NCBI GenBank assembly: GCA_045802605.1
Contig: JBJMQS010000074.1
Span: forward strand, 62,001 to 126,000
DNA: 64,000 bases
Reading direction: 5' to 3'
DNA from: JBJMQS01 sp045802605
Lineage (GTDB): Bacteria; Planctomycetota; Planctomycetia; Gemmatales; Gemmataceae
Both the position numbers and the translations under genes were made by a program. Position 1 is the stretch's first letter, and each line of letters begins with the position of its first letter. Under the pieces are notes generated by a model. The model did not search any database. It had not been told where the DNA came from and saw nothing but the letters and a program-made list of their open reading frames with translations. This document shows positions 9,010-20,300 of the stretch, piece after piece.

Positions 9010-11192
9010 CCATCGAAGAATATCTGAAGCGCGGATTGGACCACCACCGCCAGGGTCAACTCGATCAGGCCGAAGTGATGTATCGGCGCGTGCTGGAGCG
9101 TGCGCCCAAGCACGCTGACGCGCTCCATTTTTTGGGCGTCATCGCTCACCAGCGCGGGCAAGATCGTCAGGCGCTCGAATTCATCGATCGTGCTTTGGAA
9201 CTCAACCCCTGTGCGCCCGCGTATCATTGCAACCGGGCCGAGACGCTTCGAAGCCTCAAACGCCTCGATGAGGCAGAGACAAGTTGTCGAGCCGCGCTCA
9301 ATCTGAAGCCGCAATATCCGGAAGCACTTCACAACCTCGGCGTCGTGCTGTTTGGGAAAAAACAGCATGCCGACGCCGAGGCAGCATTGCGCGAATCGCT
9401 GCGGCTGCGGCCTGACATTCCCAATGTTCTCGTCGCTCTGGCGGATGTGCAGCGCGAGCAAGGACACACCGGCGAAGCTCTGGACACTTATCGCCGCGCC
9501 CTCGAATTGGCACCCAAGCACTGGGCGGCGCACACTAACTATGGACTGTTGCTTGTGCAGCGGGGCGAACTCGACGAAGGGCTCGCCCATTGTCGGCAGG
9601 CGGTTGAGCTGGCCCCTCGGGAGACACTGCCTCGGCACAATTTGGGACGGCTGTTGCTCGAATATGGCAAATTCGATGAGGCTATGGAGACTTTAGCGGC
9701 GGCGTTCGAGTTGGACGCCAAATCGGCCGCAGTTTGTGAAACCATCGCCACCGCCTGGATTGAACTCGGCGATCACGAGCAGGCCAAGCGCTGGTTGGAG
9801 CGGGCGCTGGAGATCGATGCCGGATTCACGGCGGCGCGTTACCGTCGCGCTGATCTCCTCGTCGAGATGGGTGATCCCCAAACCGCTCTTGGAATTTACC
9901 AAGAGGTGTTGGCCCAAGAGCCTGACCGCATCGAAGCCCTGACCGGCTTGGCCAAGGCCCGGTTGGAGCTTGGCGACGTGCCCGGTTCCGTGAGCGCTTT
10001 GGAGGAGGCGTTGCGGTTCAGGCCCGAAGCGTCCGAGTTGCACGCGCTCTTAGGCACGACACTTTCGAACGCTGGTGATCTGGAGCGAGCCGTCGTCTGC
10101 CAGCGTAAGGCCATCGAACAGAACCCGCACGGCATCACCGCCCATGCCGGTCTGTTGACCACACTTCGCGGCAACTCCACCGAAGATGAAATTCAGAAGG
10201 CGGAAGCCTGTCTGAGCCTGCCCTGGATGACCGATGGCCGGCGGGCCGCGTTGCATTTTGGGTTGGCCCAAGCGTACGACGGCCATCGCCAATGGGAGCG
10301 AGCCGCCCAGGAGATGATCCAAGCCAACGCACTGCAAAAGAGCTGTTGGGAAGACCGCAATAAGGGCTATGACCCCGAGGAACACCGCCAGACTAACGAT
10401 CGACTGATCGAAGTTTTCTCACTCGATTATTTCAAACGGGTGCGGGGATTCGGATCCGACAGCGAGCGGCCGGTGTTCATCGTCGGCATGCCGCGCTCGG
10501 GAACGACGCTGACGGAACAAATTCTTTCGAGCCATCCTCAGGTCTTCGGGGCCGGCGAGCGGCCATTTGCGTTTCAGGGGTTCCAGCGCCTGACCAGCGC
10601 AATGAATCGACCTGCTGCTTCTCCACTCGATTGTGCTAGCGAAGTGGACGCCGTCGCCGTGACAACGACGGCGAATTGGCACTTGCAGCAACTCAAAGAA
10701 CTCGATCACGGTACGGCAGCGCGAATCGTGGACAAGCTCCCCGACAATTATCAGATGCTGGGCTGGCTCACGACGATCTTCCCCAAAGCCCGATTTGTCC
10801 ACTGCCGCCGCGATGTGCGCGACGTGGCGTTGTCCTGCTGGATTACTCAATTCGGAATGATCCATTGGGCGGTTGACTTGGAGTGGATTGCCGATCGCAT
10901 CCTGCAGTACCAGCGGCTGATGGAGCACTGGCGACAGGTATTGCCGGTGCCGATGTTGGAAATTGACTACGAAACGATGGTCGCCGATCAGGAAACCACA
11001 AGTCGGCGGCTGATTGAATTTGTGGGTTTGGATTGGGACCCGAGTTGTCTGAATTTTCACCAAACCAAGCGGCTCGTCCGGACGGCCAGCGTGGCTCAGG
11101 TCCGTGAACCGATTTACACTCGGTCAGTGGCCCGATGGCAACGATATGAAGCGATGCTCGCACCTTTATTGGCCCGATTAGACTCGCGGTAA
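9006..11192 (+). CDS. TPR-repeat sulfotransferase
   Basis: 728 residues. Residues 1-400 are about ten tetratricopeptide repeats (for example ALHFLGVIAHQRGQDRQALE and PEALHNLGVVLFGKKQHADA). Residues 485-728 are a sulfotransferase domain with the PAPS 5'-phosphosulfate loop VGMPRSGTTLTEQIL at about 490 and the 3'-phosphate region FVHCRRDVRDVALSCW. Proteins of this architecture resemble tyrosylprotein or polysaccharide sulfotransferases; planctomycetes carry many. It is coupled by an ATGA overlap to the GT-C gene upstream, which suggests both modify the same glycan or glycoprotein. Substrate not determinable from sequence. Confidence 0.9.
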   Translation: MTIEEYLKRGLDHHRQGQLDQAEVMYRRVLERAPKHADALHFLGVIAHQRGQDRQALEFIDRALELNPCAPAYHCNRAETLRSLKRLDEAETSCRAALNLKPQYPEALHNLGVVLFGKKQHADAEAALRESLRLRPDIPNVLVALADVQREQGHTGEALDTYRRALELAPKHWAAHTNYGLLLVQRGELDEGLAHCRQAVELAPRETLPRHNLGRLLLEYGKFDEAMETLAAAFELDAKSAAVCETIATAWIELGDHEQAKRWLERALEIDAGFTAARYRRADLLVEMGDPQTALGIYQEVLAQEPDRIEALTGLAKARLELGDVPGSVSALEEALRFRPEASELHALLGTTLSNAGDLERAVVCQRKAIEQNPHGITAHAGLLTTLRGNSTEDEIQKAEACLSLPWMTDGRRAALHFGLAQAYDGHRQWERAAQEMIQANALQKSCWEDRNKGYDPEEHRQTNDRLIEVFSLDYFKRVRGFGSDSERPVFIVGMPRSGTTLTEQILSSHPQVFGAGERPFAFQGFQRLTSAMNRPAASPLDCASEVDAVAVTTTANWHLQQLKELDHGTAARIVDKLPDNYQMLGWLTTIFPKARFVHCRRDVRDVALSCWITQFGMIHWAVDLEWIADRILQYQRLMEHWRQVLPVPMLEIDYETMVADQETTSRRLIEFVGLDWDPSCLNFHQTKRLVRTASVAQVREPIYTRSVARWQRYEAMLAPLLARLDSR

Positions 11193-11366
11193 TTTGGGTA
11201 AACAGCGCAGATTTGGCCGGCGCAATCCTTCGAAATATCGGTCCGTGCTCCCATATTTTCCGAAGTTAGGCAGACGGCATAGCGCAGACTTTGAACCGGG
11301 CCTCGAATGCTGATGGCTTGGTGTTGCGCGGCTCGGCCCGTTTCTGGCCGCTGGGAGTATTGCCTC

Positions 11367-13424
11367 ATGAAGCGCACGTTTCCAACTTTGCGAATCGAGC
11401 GATTGGAAGATCGGACGACACCGGCCGCGTTTTTGCTGCCGGGAAATGTAACCGCTGCGGGAGTGAGCTGGAACGTCGCTAATAATACCAATCCCGGAAA
11501 CACGGCTGGCGTGGCAACCGGCGGATTCGGGATCGTCGACGCAAAATTTACCGCCCTCAATGGCAAGAGTGATGCCTACGACGGTGCCTTTTGCATGGGT
11601 GTCAATGGAACACAGTTTGCCGATCCGGATGGCACCGTGGACTTGACGGGAACGACGGTGACGTCAGACGTTGTGACGCTGTCCGGTCTTGATGTCACGG
11701 TTGAATATTTCTTCGATTCGAACAGCGCCACAATCCGCGCACTTTACACTTACAGCAATCCTTCCGGCGCCGATATTTCGGCCACAGTGGTGTGGGGCAA
11801 CAACCTGGGCTCGGATTCCGGCACGGTGCTCGATCAAACCAGCAGCGGCGACGCGACGCTTGACGCCACTGATCGTTGGCTGGTGACCAGCGACGGCGCC
11901 ACCAACAATGATCCAATTAACACCTGGGTGCGCTACGGGCCGGGCACGGTCCTTCAGCCGTCATCAACTCTGCAAACACCGGCTCCGAACAACGGCCTCT
12001 ATACCGAGCAGTTTGACATAACAGTGCCGGCCGGTCAGACGCGGCGGCTCATGTTCTTTGGTCAACTGCACAACGATGATGACCCGACGAACGCAGTTTC
12101 GGACGCCGCCGTTTTTGATGAAAACGCCACAATTGCAAACGCCGGCCTGCTCTCCGGCTTGTCGAGCGGGACCTTGGCTGAAGTACTGAACTGGGATTTT
12201 TCACAGCCCTCGGTCACGATCAATCAAGCCGCGGGACAGGGCGACCCGACGAGTTCCTCGACCGTTAACTTCACGGCCGTTTTCAGTGAAGCAGTCACTG
12301 GCTTTAATGGCGGCGATATCGTGTTCGGTGGCACGGCCGGCGCGAATACGGCCATCGTCACCGGCAGCGGGACGACCTACAACGTGGCCGTTAGCGGCAT
12401 GACGCATGCGGGTACCGTGATCATTACGATTCCTAGCGGTGCGGCAGTGAATGGCTCGGGGCAATCCAACCTAGCCTCGACCAGCACCGATAATCAGGTC
12501 ACATTCTTGCCCACGCAATTACTCGCCACGGGTGCGGATGCCGGCGGCGGTCCGCAGGTCAATGTTTACAACGCGGACAGCAGCCTCCGCTTCAGCTTCC
12601 TGGCCTACGCCTCCAACTTTACCGGTGGCGTTCGCGTCGCCACCGGTGATATTACCGGCGACGGCATCGATGACATTGTGACCGCACCCGGTGCTGGCGG
12701 CGGACCGCACGTCCGCGTCTTCAACGGCGCGACGGGCCAATTGGTGAATGAGTTCTTTGCCTATGATCCCGGATTCGCCGGCGGCGTATTCGTGGCCATC
12801 GGTTATGTGAACGGCGACAACCACGCCGAGATTATTACGGGTGCCGGTGCCGGCGGCGGGCCTCACGTGAAGGTCTATGACGGCTTCGATGGCTCACTGG
12901 TACGGAGCTTCTTTGCCTATGATTCGAACTTCACTGGCGGCGTCACCGTCGCCGCAGGGGACGTGGACAAGGATGGGCTGGATGACATCATCACGGGCGC
13001 TGGCCCCGGTGGTGGTCCGCACGTTGAGGCGTTCAGCGGTCAGAATAACTCCGTGCTGCGCAGTTTCTTTGCCTACCCGGCGGGTTTCTCCGGCGGTGTC
13101 TTTGTCGCCTCGGGCGATGTGAACAACGACGGCTTCGATGACATCATTACCGGAGCGGGCAGCGGCGGCTCACCGCAGGTCGAAGTGTTCAGTGGCAACG
13201 ATCTAACGCTGTTGCGAAGCTTCTTGGCTTACGCCGGTGGCTTCTCGGGCGGCGTGCGTGTGGCCTCCAATGACGTGGATGGCGACGGCTTCGCGGACTT
13301 GATTACGGGAGCGGGGCCGGGCGGCGGTCCGCACGTCTTGGCGTATAGCGGCCAGACGCAAGGCACGCTGCGCAGCTTCTTCGCTTACGATCCCTCGTTT
13401 TCCGGCGGTGTTTACGTGGGTTAA
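11367..13424 (+). CDS. LEDR-tagged surface protein with FG-GAP-like propeller, paralogue 1
   Basis: 685 residues from the ATG at 11367, preceded by GGGAG; the frame is open to 11307 but the tag MKRTFPTLRIERLEDRTTPA fixes the start. Residues 25-275 are a domain shared with the next two genes. Residues 280-375 are one Ig-like module (SVTINQAAGQGDP ... STDNQVTF, Big_12-like). Residues 386-685 are six propeller units built on GAGxGGGPHVxVF, FFAYxxxFxGGV and Ca-binding-like DxNxDGxxDIIT loops. Probably an exported, calcium-stabilised adhesin or wall protein. The last blade appears to be closed by the first strand (LLATGADAGGGPQV). Own terminator follows. Confidence 0.88.
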   Translation: MKRTFPTLRIERLEDRTTPAAFLLPGNVTAAGVSWNVANNTNPGNTAGVATGGFGIVDAKFTALNGKSDAYDGAFCMGVNGTQFADPDGTVDLTGTTVTSDVVTLSGLDVTVEYFFDSNSATIRALYTYSNPSGADISATVVWGNNLGSDSGTVLDQTSSGDATLDATDRWLVTSDGATNNDPINTWVRYGPGTVLQPSSTLQTPAPNNGLYTEQFDITVPAGQTRRLMFFGQLHNDDDPTNAVSDAAVFDENATIANAGLLSGLSSGTLAEVLNWDFSQPSVTINQAAGQGDPTSSSTVNFTAVFSEAVTGFNGGDIVFGGTAGANTAIVTGSGTTYNVAVSGMTHAGTVIITIPSGAAVNGSGQSNLASTSTDNQVTFLPTQLLATGADAGGGPQVNVYNADSSLRFSFLAYASNFTGGVRVATGDITGDGIDDIVTAPGAGGGPHVRVFNGATGQLVNEFFAYDPGFAGGVFVAIGYVNGDNHAEIITGAGAGGGPHVKVYDGFDGSLVRSFFAYDSNFTGGVTVAAGDVDKDGLDDIITGAGPGGGPHVEAFSGQNNSVLRSFFAYPAGFSGGVFVASGDVNNDGFDDIITGAGSGGSPQVEVFSGNDLTLLRSFLAYAGGFSGGVRVASNDVDGDGFADLITGAGPGGGPHVLAYSGQTQGTLRSFFAYDPSFSGGVYVG

Positions 13425-13452
13425 AAAGGCCACGCGAATAAACCGTTTCCGT

Positions 13453-13495
13453 CACGGTCGCATTTGATTAGATACGACCGTGGCTTTCATTTTTT
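13453..13495 (+). terminator. Rho-independent terminator after surface paralogue 1
   Basis: CACGGTCG (13453-13460) pairs with CGACCGTG (13475-13482) and the stem can continue inward with one mismatch. TTTCATTTTTT follows (13485-13495). Confidence 0.8.
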
Positions 13496-13678
13496 GCCGC
13501 GCTTTCCGTATTGTCGATACATCCGGACTAACGCGCATTTTGGGGGATTTGACTAATCGCCCAGCCAGAACGTTTGCTACTCTTTTCACCTTTCTTCCTG
13601 CCTGATGCCGAATCTGAATCGGCGTAGATGCGCGATGGGCGGTAGGCCGCCGCCTAGTAGGGTCACAGGAGCTTTGCG

Positions 13679-16600
13679 ATGAAACGGAAATTCTCGAAAC
13701 TGCGAATCGAACGATTGGAAGACAAAATCACTCCGACGGCAACAGCCGCCCCCTTCAACTTACCGGCGGGTGGGGCGACTTGGAACATCGCCAATAATGG
13801 CGGCGCATTCCCGATCAGTCCGGGGCAAAGTGGCTTTGCTATTGTTGACGCTCAGTTGGTGGGCCCGCCGGCGCGGTCGGATGCGTATGACAACGCATTC
13901 ATGATGGCCGTCAACGGGACCGTTTATCAGGACCCGGATGGCACCGTCGATTTGACGGGCACGACGGTAACGACCGACGCGGTGGCGCTGTCCGGGCTGA
14001 ATAGCTGGATCGAATATTACTTCGACCCCAGTAGCGCGACCGTGCGTGCCGTTTACAATTTCTCGAATCCGTCCGCCGCGGATATTAGCGTTGACGTTCA
14101 GATCGGCACTAACCTGGGAAGCGACGCGGGCACGGGCAGCGCAATTTCCGCGACGAGCAGTGGCGATACCACGCTCGATTCCGCGGACCGCTGGTTTGTA
14201 TCCAGCGACAATCTTGCCCACGACCCCGACTTGACCTTTGTGCGTTATGGCACAGGCTCGGTCGTCACACCGGCGACACTGAAGAGCCCACTGGCGTTGC
14301 AAGACAACTACGAAGAGCAATTCAGCATCACGGTGCCGGCCGGACAAACTCGGCGAATTATGGTATTCGGCCAGTTGCACCAGGATTCGACGACGGCAAC
14401 CACCGACGCGGCGACCTTTGACAGCAATGCAACTCTCACCGGCTCTGGTCTGTTGTCGGGACTCAACACACAGCAGTTATCCGAAATCGTCAATTGGGAT
14501 TTCGTGGGGCCTTCGGTTACGATCGATCAATCGGGCGTCCAAGCGGACCCCAGCAACGCCTCATCCATCAGCTTTGACGTCGTGTTCAGTGAGCCGGTCA
14601 CCGGGTTCGATCTCAACGATGTCGTCATCGGCGGCACCGCTGGGGCCACGAACATCTCCACCAGCGGAAGCGGCACGACCTACACGGTGCTTATCAGCGG
14701 CATGACGCAAAGCGGCACCGTGACCGCGAGTATCAAGGCCGGTGCAGTGCAGGATGCCGTGGGAAATGACAGTCTCGCCTCGACGAGCATTGACAACAGT
14801 GTGTACTGGAGCGCGGGTCCGCAAGGATCGCTGCAGGCGAGTGATATCACCGACGTCGGCGCGGGTAACAACATCGATGCGGTGACTGTCGCGAAGTACA
14901 CCTTCACCGTGACGTACACCGATGTCGATTTAGTTGATCCTGTCTTTTTCGATGACACCGACATCGTCATCACCGGGCCCAATGGCTTCAATACTTTCGC
15001 CCACTTCGTTTCGTCGAACCCGAGCTTTGATTCATCGCCGATCACCGCGACCTACGAATTCGTGCCGCCGGGCGGCAAATGGGACACCGCGGATAACGGT
15101 GACTACACGGTCACGCTGCAAGCCAACGAAGTGTTCAATGACATCAGTTTCGGTAACAATGCGGCTATCTTGGGCTCATTCAACGTCGATATGCACGTCC
15201 CCTCGGTGACAGTTGATCAGGCAGCGCTCCAGGCGGACCCGACCAATGGGGCGTCAATCACGTTTGATGTGGTGTTCAGTGAACCGGTAACCGGGTTCGA
15301 CCTGAACGGAGTCGTGGTCGGAGGCACGGCCGGCCCTTCGGTCATACAAGTCTCCGGTAGCGGCACGACGTACACCATTACGGTCAGCGGTATGGCGCAA
15401 TCGGGCACAGTCACCGCCGACGTTAACGCAAACGCCGCGACCGATATTTCCGACGAGGGCAACACGGTTTCGACCAGCTCCGACAACAGTGTTTACTGGA
15501 GCTCGGGCCCGCAAGCGTCGTTGCAAGCGAGCGACGTTATCGACGTTGGTGGTGGCAATAACATCGATGCGGTCACGGTCTCAAAGTACACATTCACGCT
15601 GACGTACACGGACCCGGATTTAGTGGATCCTGTGTTCCTGGATGACACGGACGTGCTCGTGACGGGACCGAATGGCTTCAGCACCTTCGCCCACTTCGTC
15701 TCGGCGAACCCGGCCATCGACTCGGCCTCGATCGTTGCCACGTATGAGTTCACGCCGCCAGGCGGCAAATGGGATTTCGCGGACAATGGCGACTACACGA
15801 TAACCCTGCAAACGGACGAAGTGCGAAATGATCTCGGCTTCGGCAATGCTGCTGCCGTTTTCTCGATCAACGTGGATATGCATTTGCCGACGGTGACGAT
15901 CAACCAGGCGGCCGGCCAAGCAGATCCGGCGATCGGCACGTCGGCTCAATTCACCGTGATATTCAGCGAACCTGTGACCGGCTTTACGGCTGCCGACATT
16001 GTGATCGGCGGCACGGCCGGGGCCACGACCGCAGTCGTCTCAGGCAGCGGCACGACCTACACGGTCACGATCAGCGGCGCCACGCAGAGCGGAACGGTGA
16101 CCGCAAGCATCAACGCGGGTGCGGCCTTCGATATCTCCGATGACGGCAACACAGCTTCAACGAGCACCGACAACACCGTTACCCTGATCATCGTGACCCC
16201 GCCGACGCCGCATGTCGCGCTGTTTGCGACCGGCGCGGATGCGGGCGGCGGGCCCCAGGTCAACGTGTACAACGCTGATGGCAGCCTGCGCTTCAGCTTC
16301 TTTGCCTATAGCGCCAATTTCTTTGGCGGCGTTCGCGTCGCCACCGGAGACCTCAATGGCGATGGCATCGACGATATTGTCACCGCGCCCGGACCGACGG
16401 GCGGGCCACACATCAAGGTGTTCAGCGGAGCCAACGGAGCCCTCTTGGGCGAGTTCTTCGCTTACGATGCCAGCTTCTTTGGCGGCGTGTATGTCGCACT
16501 GGGTGATGTGAACAATGACGGCACGCTCGACATCATCACCGGTGCCGACGCCGGCGGCGGCCCGCATGTCAAAGTCTTCGACGCGGTGAGCCGCAGTGAG

Positions 16601-17125
16601 ATTCGGAGCTTCTTTGCTTATTCGGCCGCATTTAGTGGCGGCGTCCGGGTGGCGAGCGGCGACGTCGATAACGACGGGTTCGATGACATCATCACGGGTG
16701 CTGGTCCCGGCGGCGGGCCGCACGTCATCGCCTATAGCGGCAAGACCGGCGCGATTCTGCAGAGCTTCTTTGCCTATGGGTCTGACTTCCACGGCGGTGT
16801 CGATGTCGCGGCAGGCGACGTCAACAATGATGGCTTCGCCGACATTATCACCGGTGCCGGCGCTGGCGCAACGCCGCACGTCAAGGTCTTCAGCGGTGCG
16901 AATCAGACCTTGTTGCGTAGCTTCCTGGCGTACGCTGGTGGGTTCGCAGGTGGTGTACGGGTGGCGGCCGACGACCTGGATGGGGACGGATTCGCTGACA
17001 TCATTACCGGGGCCGGCCCGGGTGGAGGCCCCCACGTCTTAGCGTACAGTGGCCAGAATCAGTCCACGCTGCGCAGCTTTTTCGCCTACGACCCATCGTT
17101 CTCAGGTGGAGTTTACGTGGGGTAG
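13679..17125 (+). CDS. LEDR-tagged surface protein with FG-GAP-like propeller, paralogue 2
   Basis: 1148 residues. The ATG at 13679 has AGGAG seven bases upstream. Tag: MKRKFSKLRIERLEDKITP. The shared N-terminal domain runs to about 275. Then come alternating modules: Ig-like B (279), a second module X beginning SLQASDITDVGAGNNIDAV (378), B (509), X (608), B (737). X modules contain DTDIVITGPNGFNTFAHF and PPGGKWDTADNGDYTVTL. The propeller occupies 847-1148 in six units. Repeats of the same module within this gene are very similar, which points to internal duplication. Surface location is inferred from the tag and domains; no classical hydrophobic signal peptide is seen. Confidence 0.88.
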   Translation: MKRKFSKLRIERLEDKITPTATAAPFNLPAGGATWNIANNGGAFPISPGQSGFAIVDAQLVGPPARSDAYDNAFMMAVNGTVYQDPDGTVDLTGTTVTTDAVALSGLNSWIEYYFDPSSATVRAVYNFSNPSAADISVDVQIGTNLGSDAGTGSAISATSSGDTTLDSADRWFVSSDNLAHDPDLTFVRYGTGSVVTPATLKSPLALQDNYEEQFSITVPAGQTRRIMVFGQLHQDSTTATTDAATFDSNATLTGSGLLSGLNTQQLSEIVNWDFVGPSVTIDQSGVQADPSNASSISFDVVFSEPVTGFDLNDVVIGGTAGATNISTSGSGTTYTVLISGMTQSGTVTASIKAGAVQDAVGNDSLASTSIDNSVYWSAGPQGSLQASDITDVGAGNNIDAVTVAKYTFTVTYTDVDLVDPVFFDDTDIVITGPNGFNTFAHFVSSNPSFDSSPITATYEFVPPGGKWDTADNGDYTVTLQANEVFNDISFGNNAAILGSFNVDMHVPSVTVDQAALQADPTNGASITFDVVFSEPVTGFDLNGVVVGGTAGPSVIQVSGSGTTYTITVSGMAQSGTVTADVNANAATDISDEGNTVSTSSDNSVYWSSGPQASLQASDVIDVGGGNNIDAVTVSKYTFTLTYTDPDLVDPVFLDDTDVLVTGPNGFSTFAHFVSANPAIDSASIVATYEFTPPGGKWDFADNGDYTITLQTDEVRNDLGFGNAAAVFSINVDMHLPTVTINQAAGQADPAIGTSAQFTVIFSEPVTGFTAADIVIGGTAGATTAVVSGSGTTYTVTISGATQSGTVTASINAGAAFDISDDGNTASTSTDNTVTLIIVTPPTPHVALFATGADAGGGPQVNVYNADGSLRFSFFAYSANFFGGVRVATGDLNGDGIDDIVTAPGPTGGPHIKVFSGANGALLGEFFAYDASFFGGVYVALGDVNNDGTLDIITGADAGGGPHVKVFDAVSRSEIRSFFAYSAAFSGGVRVASGDVDNDGFDDIITGAGPGGGPHVIAYSGKTGAILQSFFAYGSDFHGGVDVAAGDVNNDGFADIITGAGAGATPHVKVFSGANQTLLRSFLAYAGGFAGGVRVAADDLDGDGFADIITGAGPGGGPHVLAYSGQNQSTLRSFFAYDPSFSGGVYVG

Positions 17126-17142
17126 AAGCTCGCGTTTAACGA

Positions 17143-17210
17143 CACAAACCCAGAATGAGAAACACGCCGGGGAGGCCTCTTCCCGGCGTGTTTCTCATTC
17201 TTCGTTTGTG
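17143..17210 (+). terminator. Long hairpin terminator after surface paralogue 2
   Basis: A 20-bp perfect stem (17152-17171 with 17182-17201) with a ten-base loop, extended by an outer CACAAAC/GTTTGTG pair (17143-17149 with 17204-17210). The T-run is weak (TTCTT), so termination is likely but not certain. Confidence 0.7.
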
Positions 17211-17374
17211 CCCTGACCTTTTCACTTGATTCTCACTTTAATGAAGCCGGGTACGCAATTTGCAGAAGTTGGGGAACATTTTCCGGTGACTCGTCGGGCA
17301 TTTGCTCAGATAGCGTCGGTAACGGAAGTGCCGCCCGGAAGCGAACTTGTCACATTTCAACATCAGGAGTTGTC

Positions 17375-20300
17375 ATGAAGCGAACGTATCCGGCTCTCCG
17401 TATCGAACGTTTGGAAGATCGTACCAACCCAACCGCGACGGCGTCCCCATTCAATGTGGCCGCTGGTGGAGCAACCTGGTTTTTGGCCAACAACGTGGGA
17501 GCCTTCGCGATTGCGCCTGGGCAAACGGGGTTTGGCATCGGCGACGCAGCACTTGCTGGCCCTCCCCTGCGGACCGACGCCTACGACGGGGCCTTCCTCA
17601 TGGCGGTCAATGGCACGGTCTATCAAGATCCCGACGGGACCGTGGACCTCTCGGGCACAACGGTGACGACCGATCCGGTCAATCTCTCAGGATTGGACTC
17701 GTGGATCGAGTACTACTTCGATTCGACGAGCGCTACCGTCCGTGCGATTTACAATTTCTCCAATTCAACCGCGGCTGACATCGTGACGAACGTCCAGATC
17801 GGAACCAATCTCGGGTCCGATGCGGGTCTGGGCAGCGTCATCACCGCCACCAGCAGCGGCGATACGATTCTCGATCCGACGGATCGCTGGTTTGTCAGTA
17901 GCGATACCCTCGCCCACGACCCGACGTTGACGTTTGTCCGCTATGGCCCCGGTGCTGCCGTCACGCCTGTGACGCTGCTTAGCCCACTCGCATTGCAAGA
18001 CAACTACGAAGAGCAATTCTCCATTACGGTGCCGGCCGGCCAGACACGCCGCATCATGATGTTCGGCCAGTTGCATCAGGATGATGCTACCGCGGCGACC
18101 GATGCCACTACGTTCGATAGCGACGTGACACTGGCCAATTCTGGCTTGCTCACAGGTCTCAGCGGTCAACAGCTTTCGGAAATCGTTAATTGGGACTTCG
18201 CCGCGTTGGCTCCGCAGGCAACTTTGAACGCACCGGATGTCACCGATGTTGGACCGGGCAATAACATCGACGCGACTACGGTTTCGAAATACACTTTTAC
18301 GGTGACTTACACCGACCCGACGACCAACGGCAACATCGACGTCACCAGCCTGGACAATGCGGACATCCAAGTCACCGGACCCAACGGCTTCAACACCTTT
18401 GCGACCTTCGAGTCATCAAATCCGGCGGTCAACTCCAACTCCGTCACGGCGACTTACTCCTTCACCCCGCCGGGCGGCAAGTGGGATACCACCGACAACG
18501 GCACTTACACATTCACGCTGATTAACAATCAAGTTTTCACCGAGAATGGGAATGCCGCGCAAACCGATCAAGTCTTGGGCACGATGACTGTGGACATGAA
18601 CGTGCCAGGTGTGACGATCGACCAATCTGCCGGGCAGACCGATCCAACCAACCAATCTCCGGTCGATTTCACGGTGACTTTCACCGAGCCGGTCTTTGGC
18701 TTCACTTCCAGCGATGTTGACCTCACCGGAAGTACCGCCTTCAGCAACATCAACAATGCCGTTGTGACTGTGGTCGGCAACCCGGGCGACTCGGTATTTA
18801 CGGTGCATGTTTCCGGAATGGATCAAAGCGGCATCATCACCGCCAATATACCGGCGGGTGCCGCGACTGACGTCTCCGACGAAGGCAATAATCCCTCAAC
18901 CAGCACGGATAATACCGTGACTTTCTCGACCGGCCCGCAGGCGACTCTAGCGGCCAACAATGTCAATGATGCCAACGTCAATGCCGGCAACGTTTCGACT
19001 TACACCTTCACAGTGACATTCAACGATCCGGACAACATCGACGTCAGCACGCTCAACGGCGACGAGATTCGGGTGACCGGCCCGAACGGATTCGACTCAC
19101 TCGCGAGTTTGAGCTCGTTCTTGCCGCCAATCAACTCTCCTTCCGTCACGGCGACGTATACATTCACGCCTCCAGGCGGCACCTGGAACGCAGCCGACAA
19201 CGGCAATTACACATTCACGTTCGAGCCAGGGTCTCTCGACAACGGATTGGGCTTTGGCAACACTCAGCAGAATCTTGGCACGATCAACGTGACCATGAAT
19301 GCGCCCACGGTCACTATCAACCAGGCGGCCGCGCAGCCCGATCCGACCACTGTCTCGACCATTAATTTCACGGTCGTATTCAGCGAACCCGTCACTGGAT
19401 TCGATGGGAGCGACGTGACACTCAGCGGCACCGCTCACCCGACGACCGCCGTCGTGACCGGTAGCGGTACGACTTACAATGTCGCCGTCACCGGTATGAA
19501 CTCGGCTGGAACAGTGATTGCGACGGTGAAGCCTGGCGCAGCGCAAGACATCAGCGGAGATACTAATGCCGCTTCCACGAGTACTGACAATACGGTGACA
19601 TTCGTTGTAACGACGCCGCCGCATGTCGAACTTTATGCGACGGGGGCTGACGCTGGCGGCGGGCCGCACGTGCGTGTCTTTAATGCTGATGGCAGCGATC
19701 GCTTCAGCTTCTACGCATATGCCTCCACGTTCACTGGCGGCGTGCGCGTGGTCACTGGCGACGTGACCGGCGATGGAGTCGACGACATCATTACCGGGGC
19801 AGGGGCCGGCGGCGGGCCACACGTCCGCGTCTTCAACGGCGCCACGGGCGCGCTTCAGGCCGAGTGGTTTGCCTATGCGGCGAACTTCACCGGCGGCGTC
19901 TACGTCGGTGTCGCCGACATCAACAACGACGGCTTGATGGAAGTGATTACGGGAGCCGGCGAAGGCGGCGGGCCTCACGTCCGCGTGTTCAATGGCTCAA
20001 CCGGGGCGGTCGTCCGCGAATTCTTCGCGTACGACGCACGATTCCTCGGTGGCGTCCGCGTCGCCGGCGGTGATGTCAATAACGACGGATTCGATGACAT
20101 CATCACGGGCGCCGGCCCCGGCGGCGGCCCGCACGTCATCGCCTATAGCGGCAAAGATAACTCGATTCTGCAGAGCTTTTACGCATTTGACCCGGATTTC
20201 AACGGCGGCGTCTATGTCGCCGCGGGCGACATCAACAGCGACAACCAAGCCGACATTATCGTCGGAGCCGGTCGGGGCGATGCACGCGTGAAAGTCTTCA

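Noticed and set aside
16157..19978. Long minus-strand frames under the surface proteins (16157-17035, 19097-19978)
   Set aside because: They result from the repeated GC-rich propeller and Ig modules; no ribosome binding site or family features.
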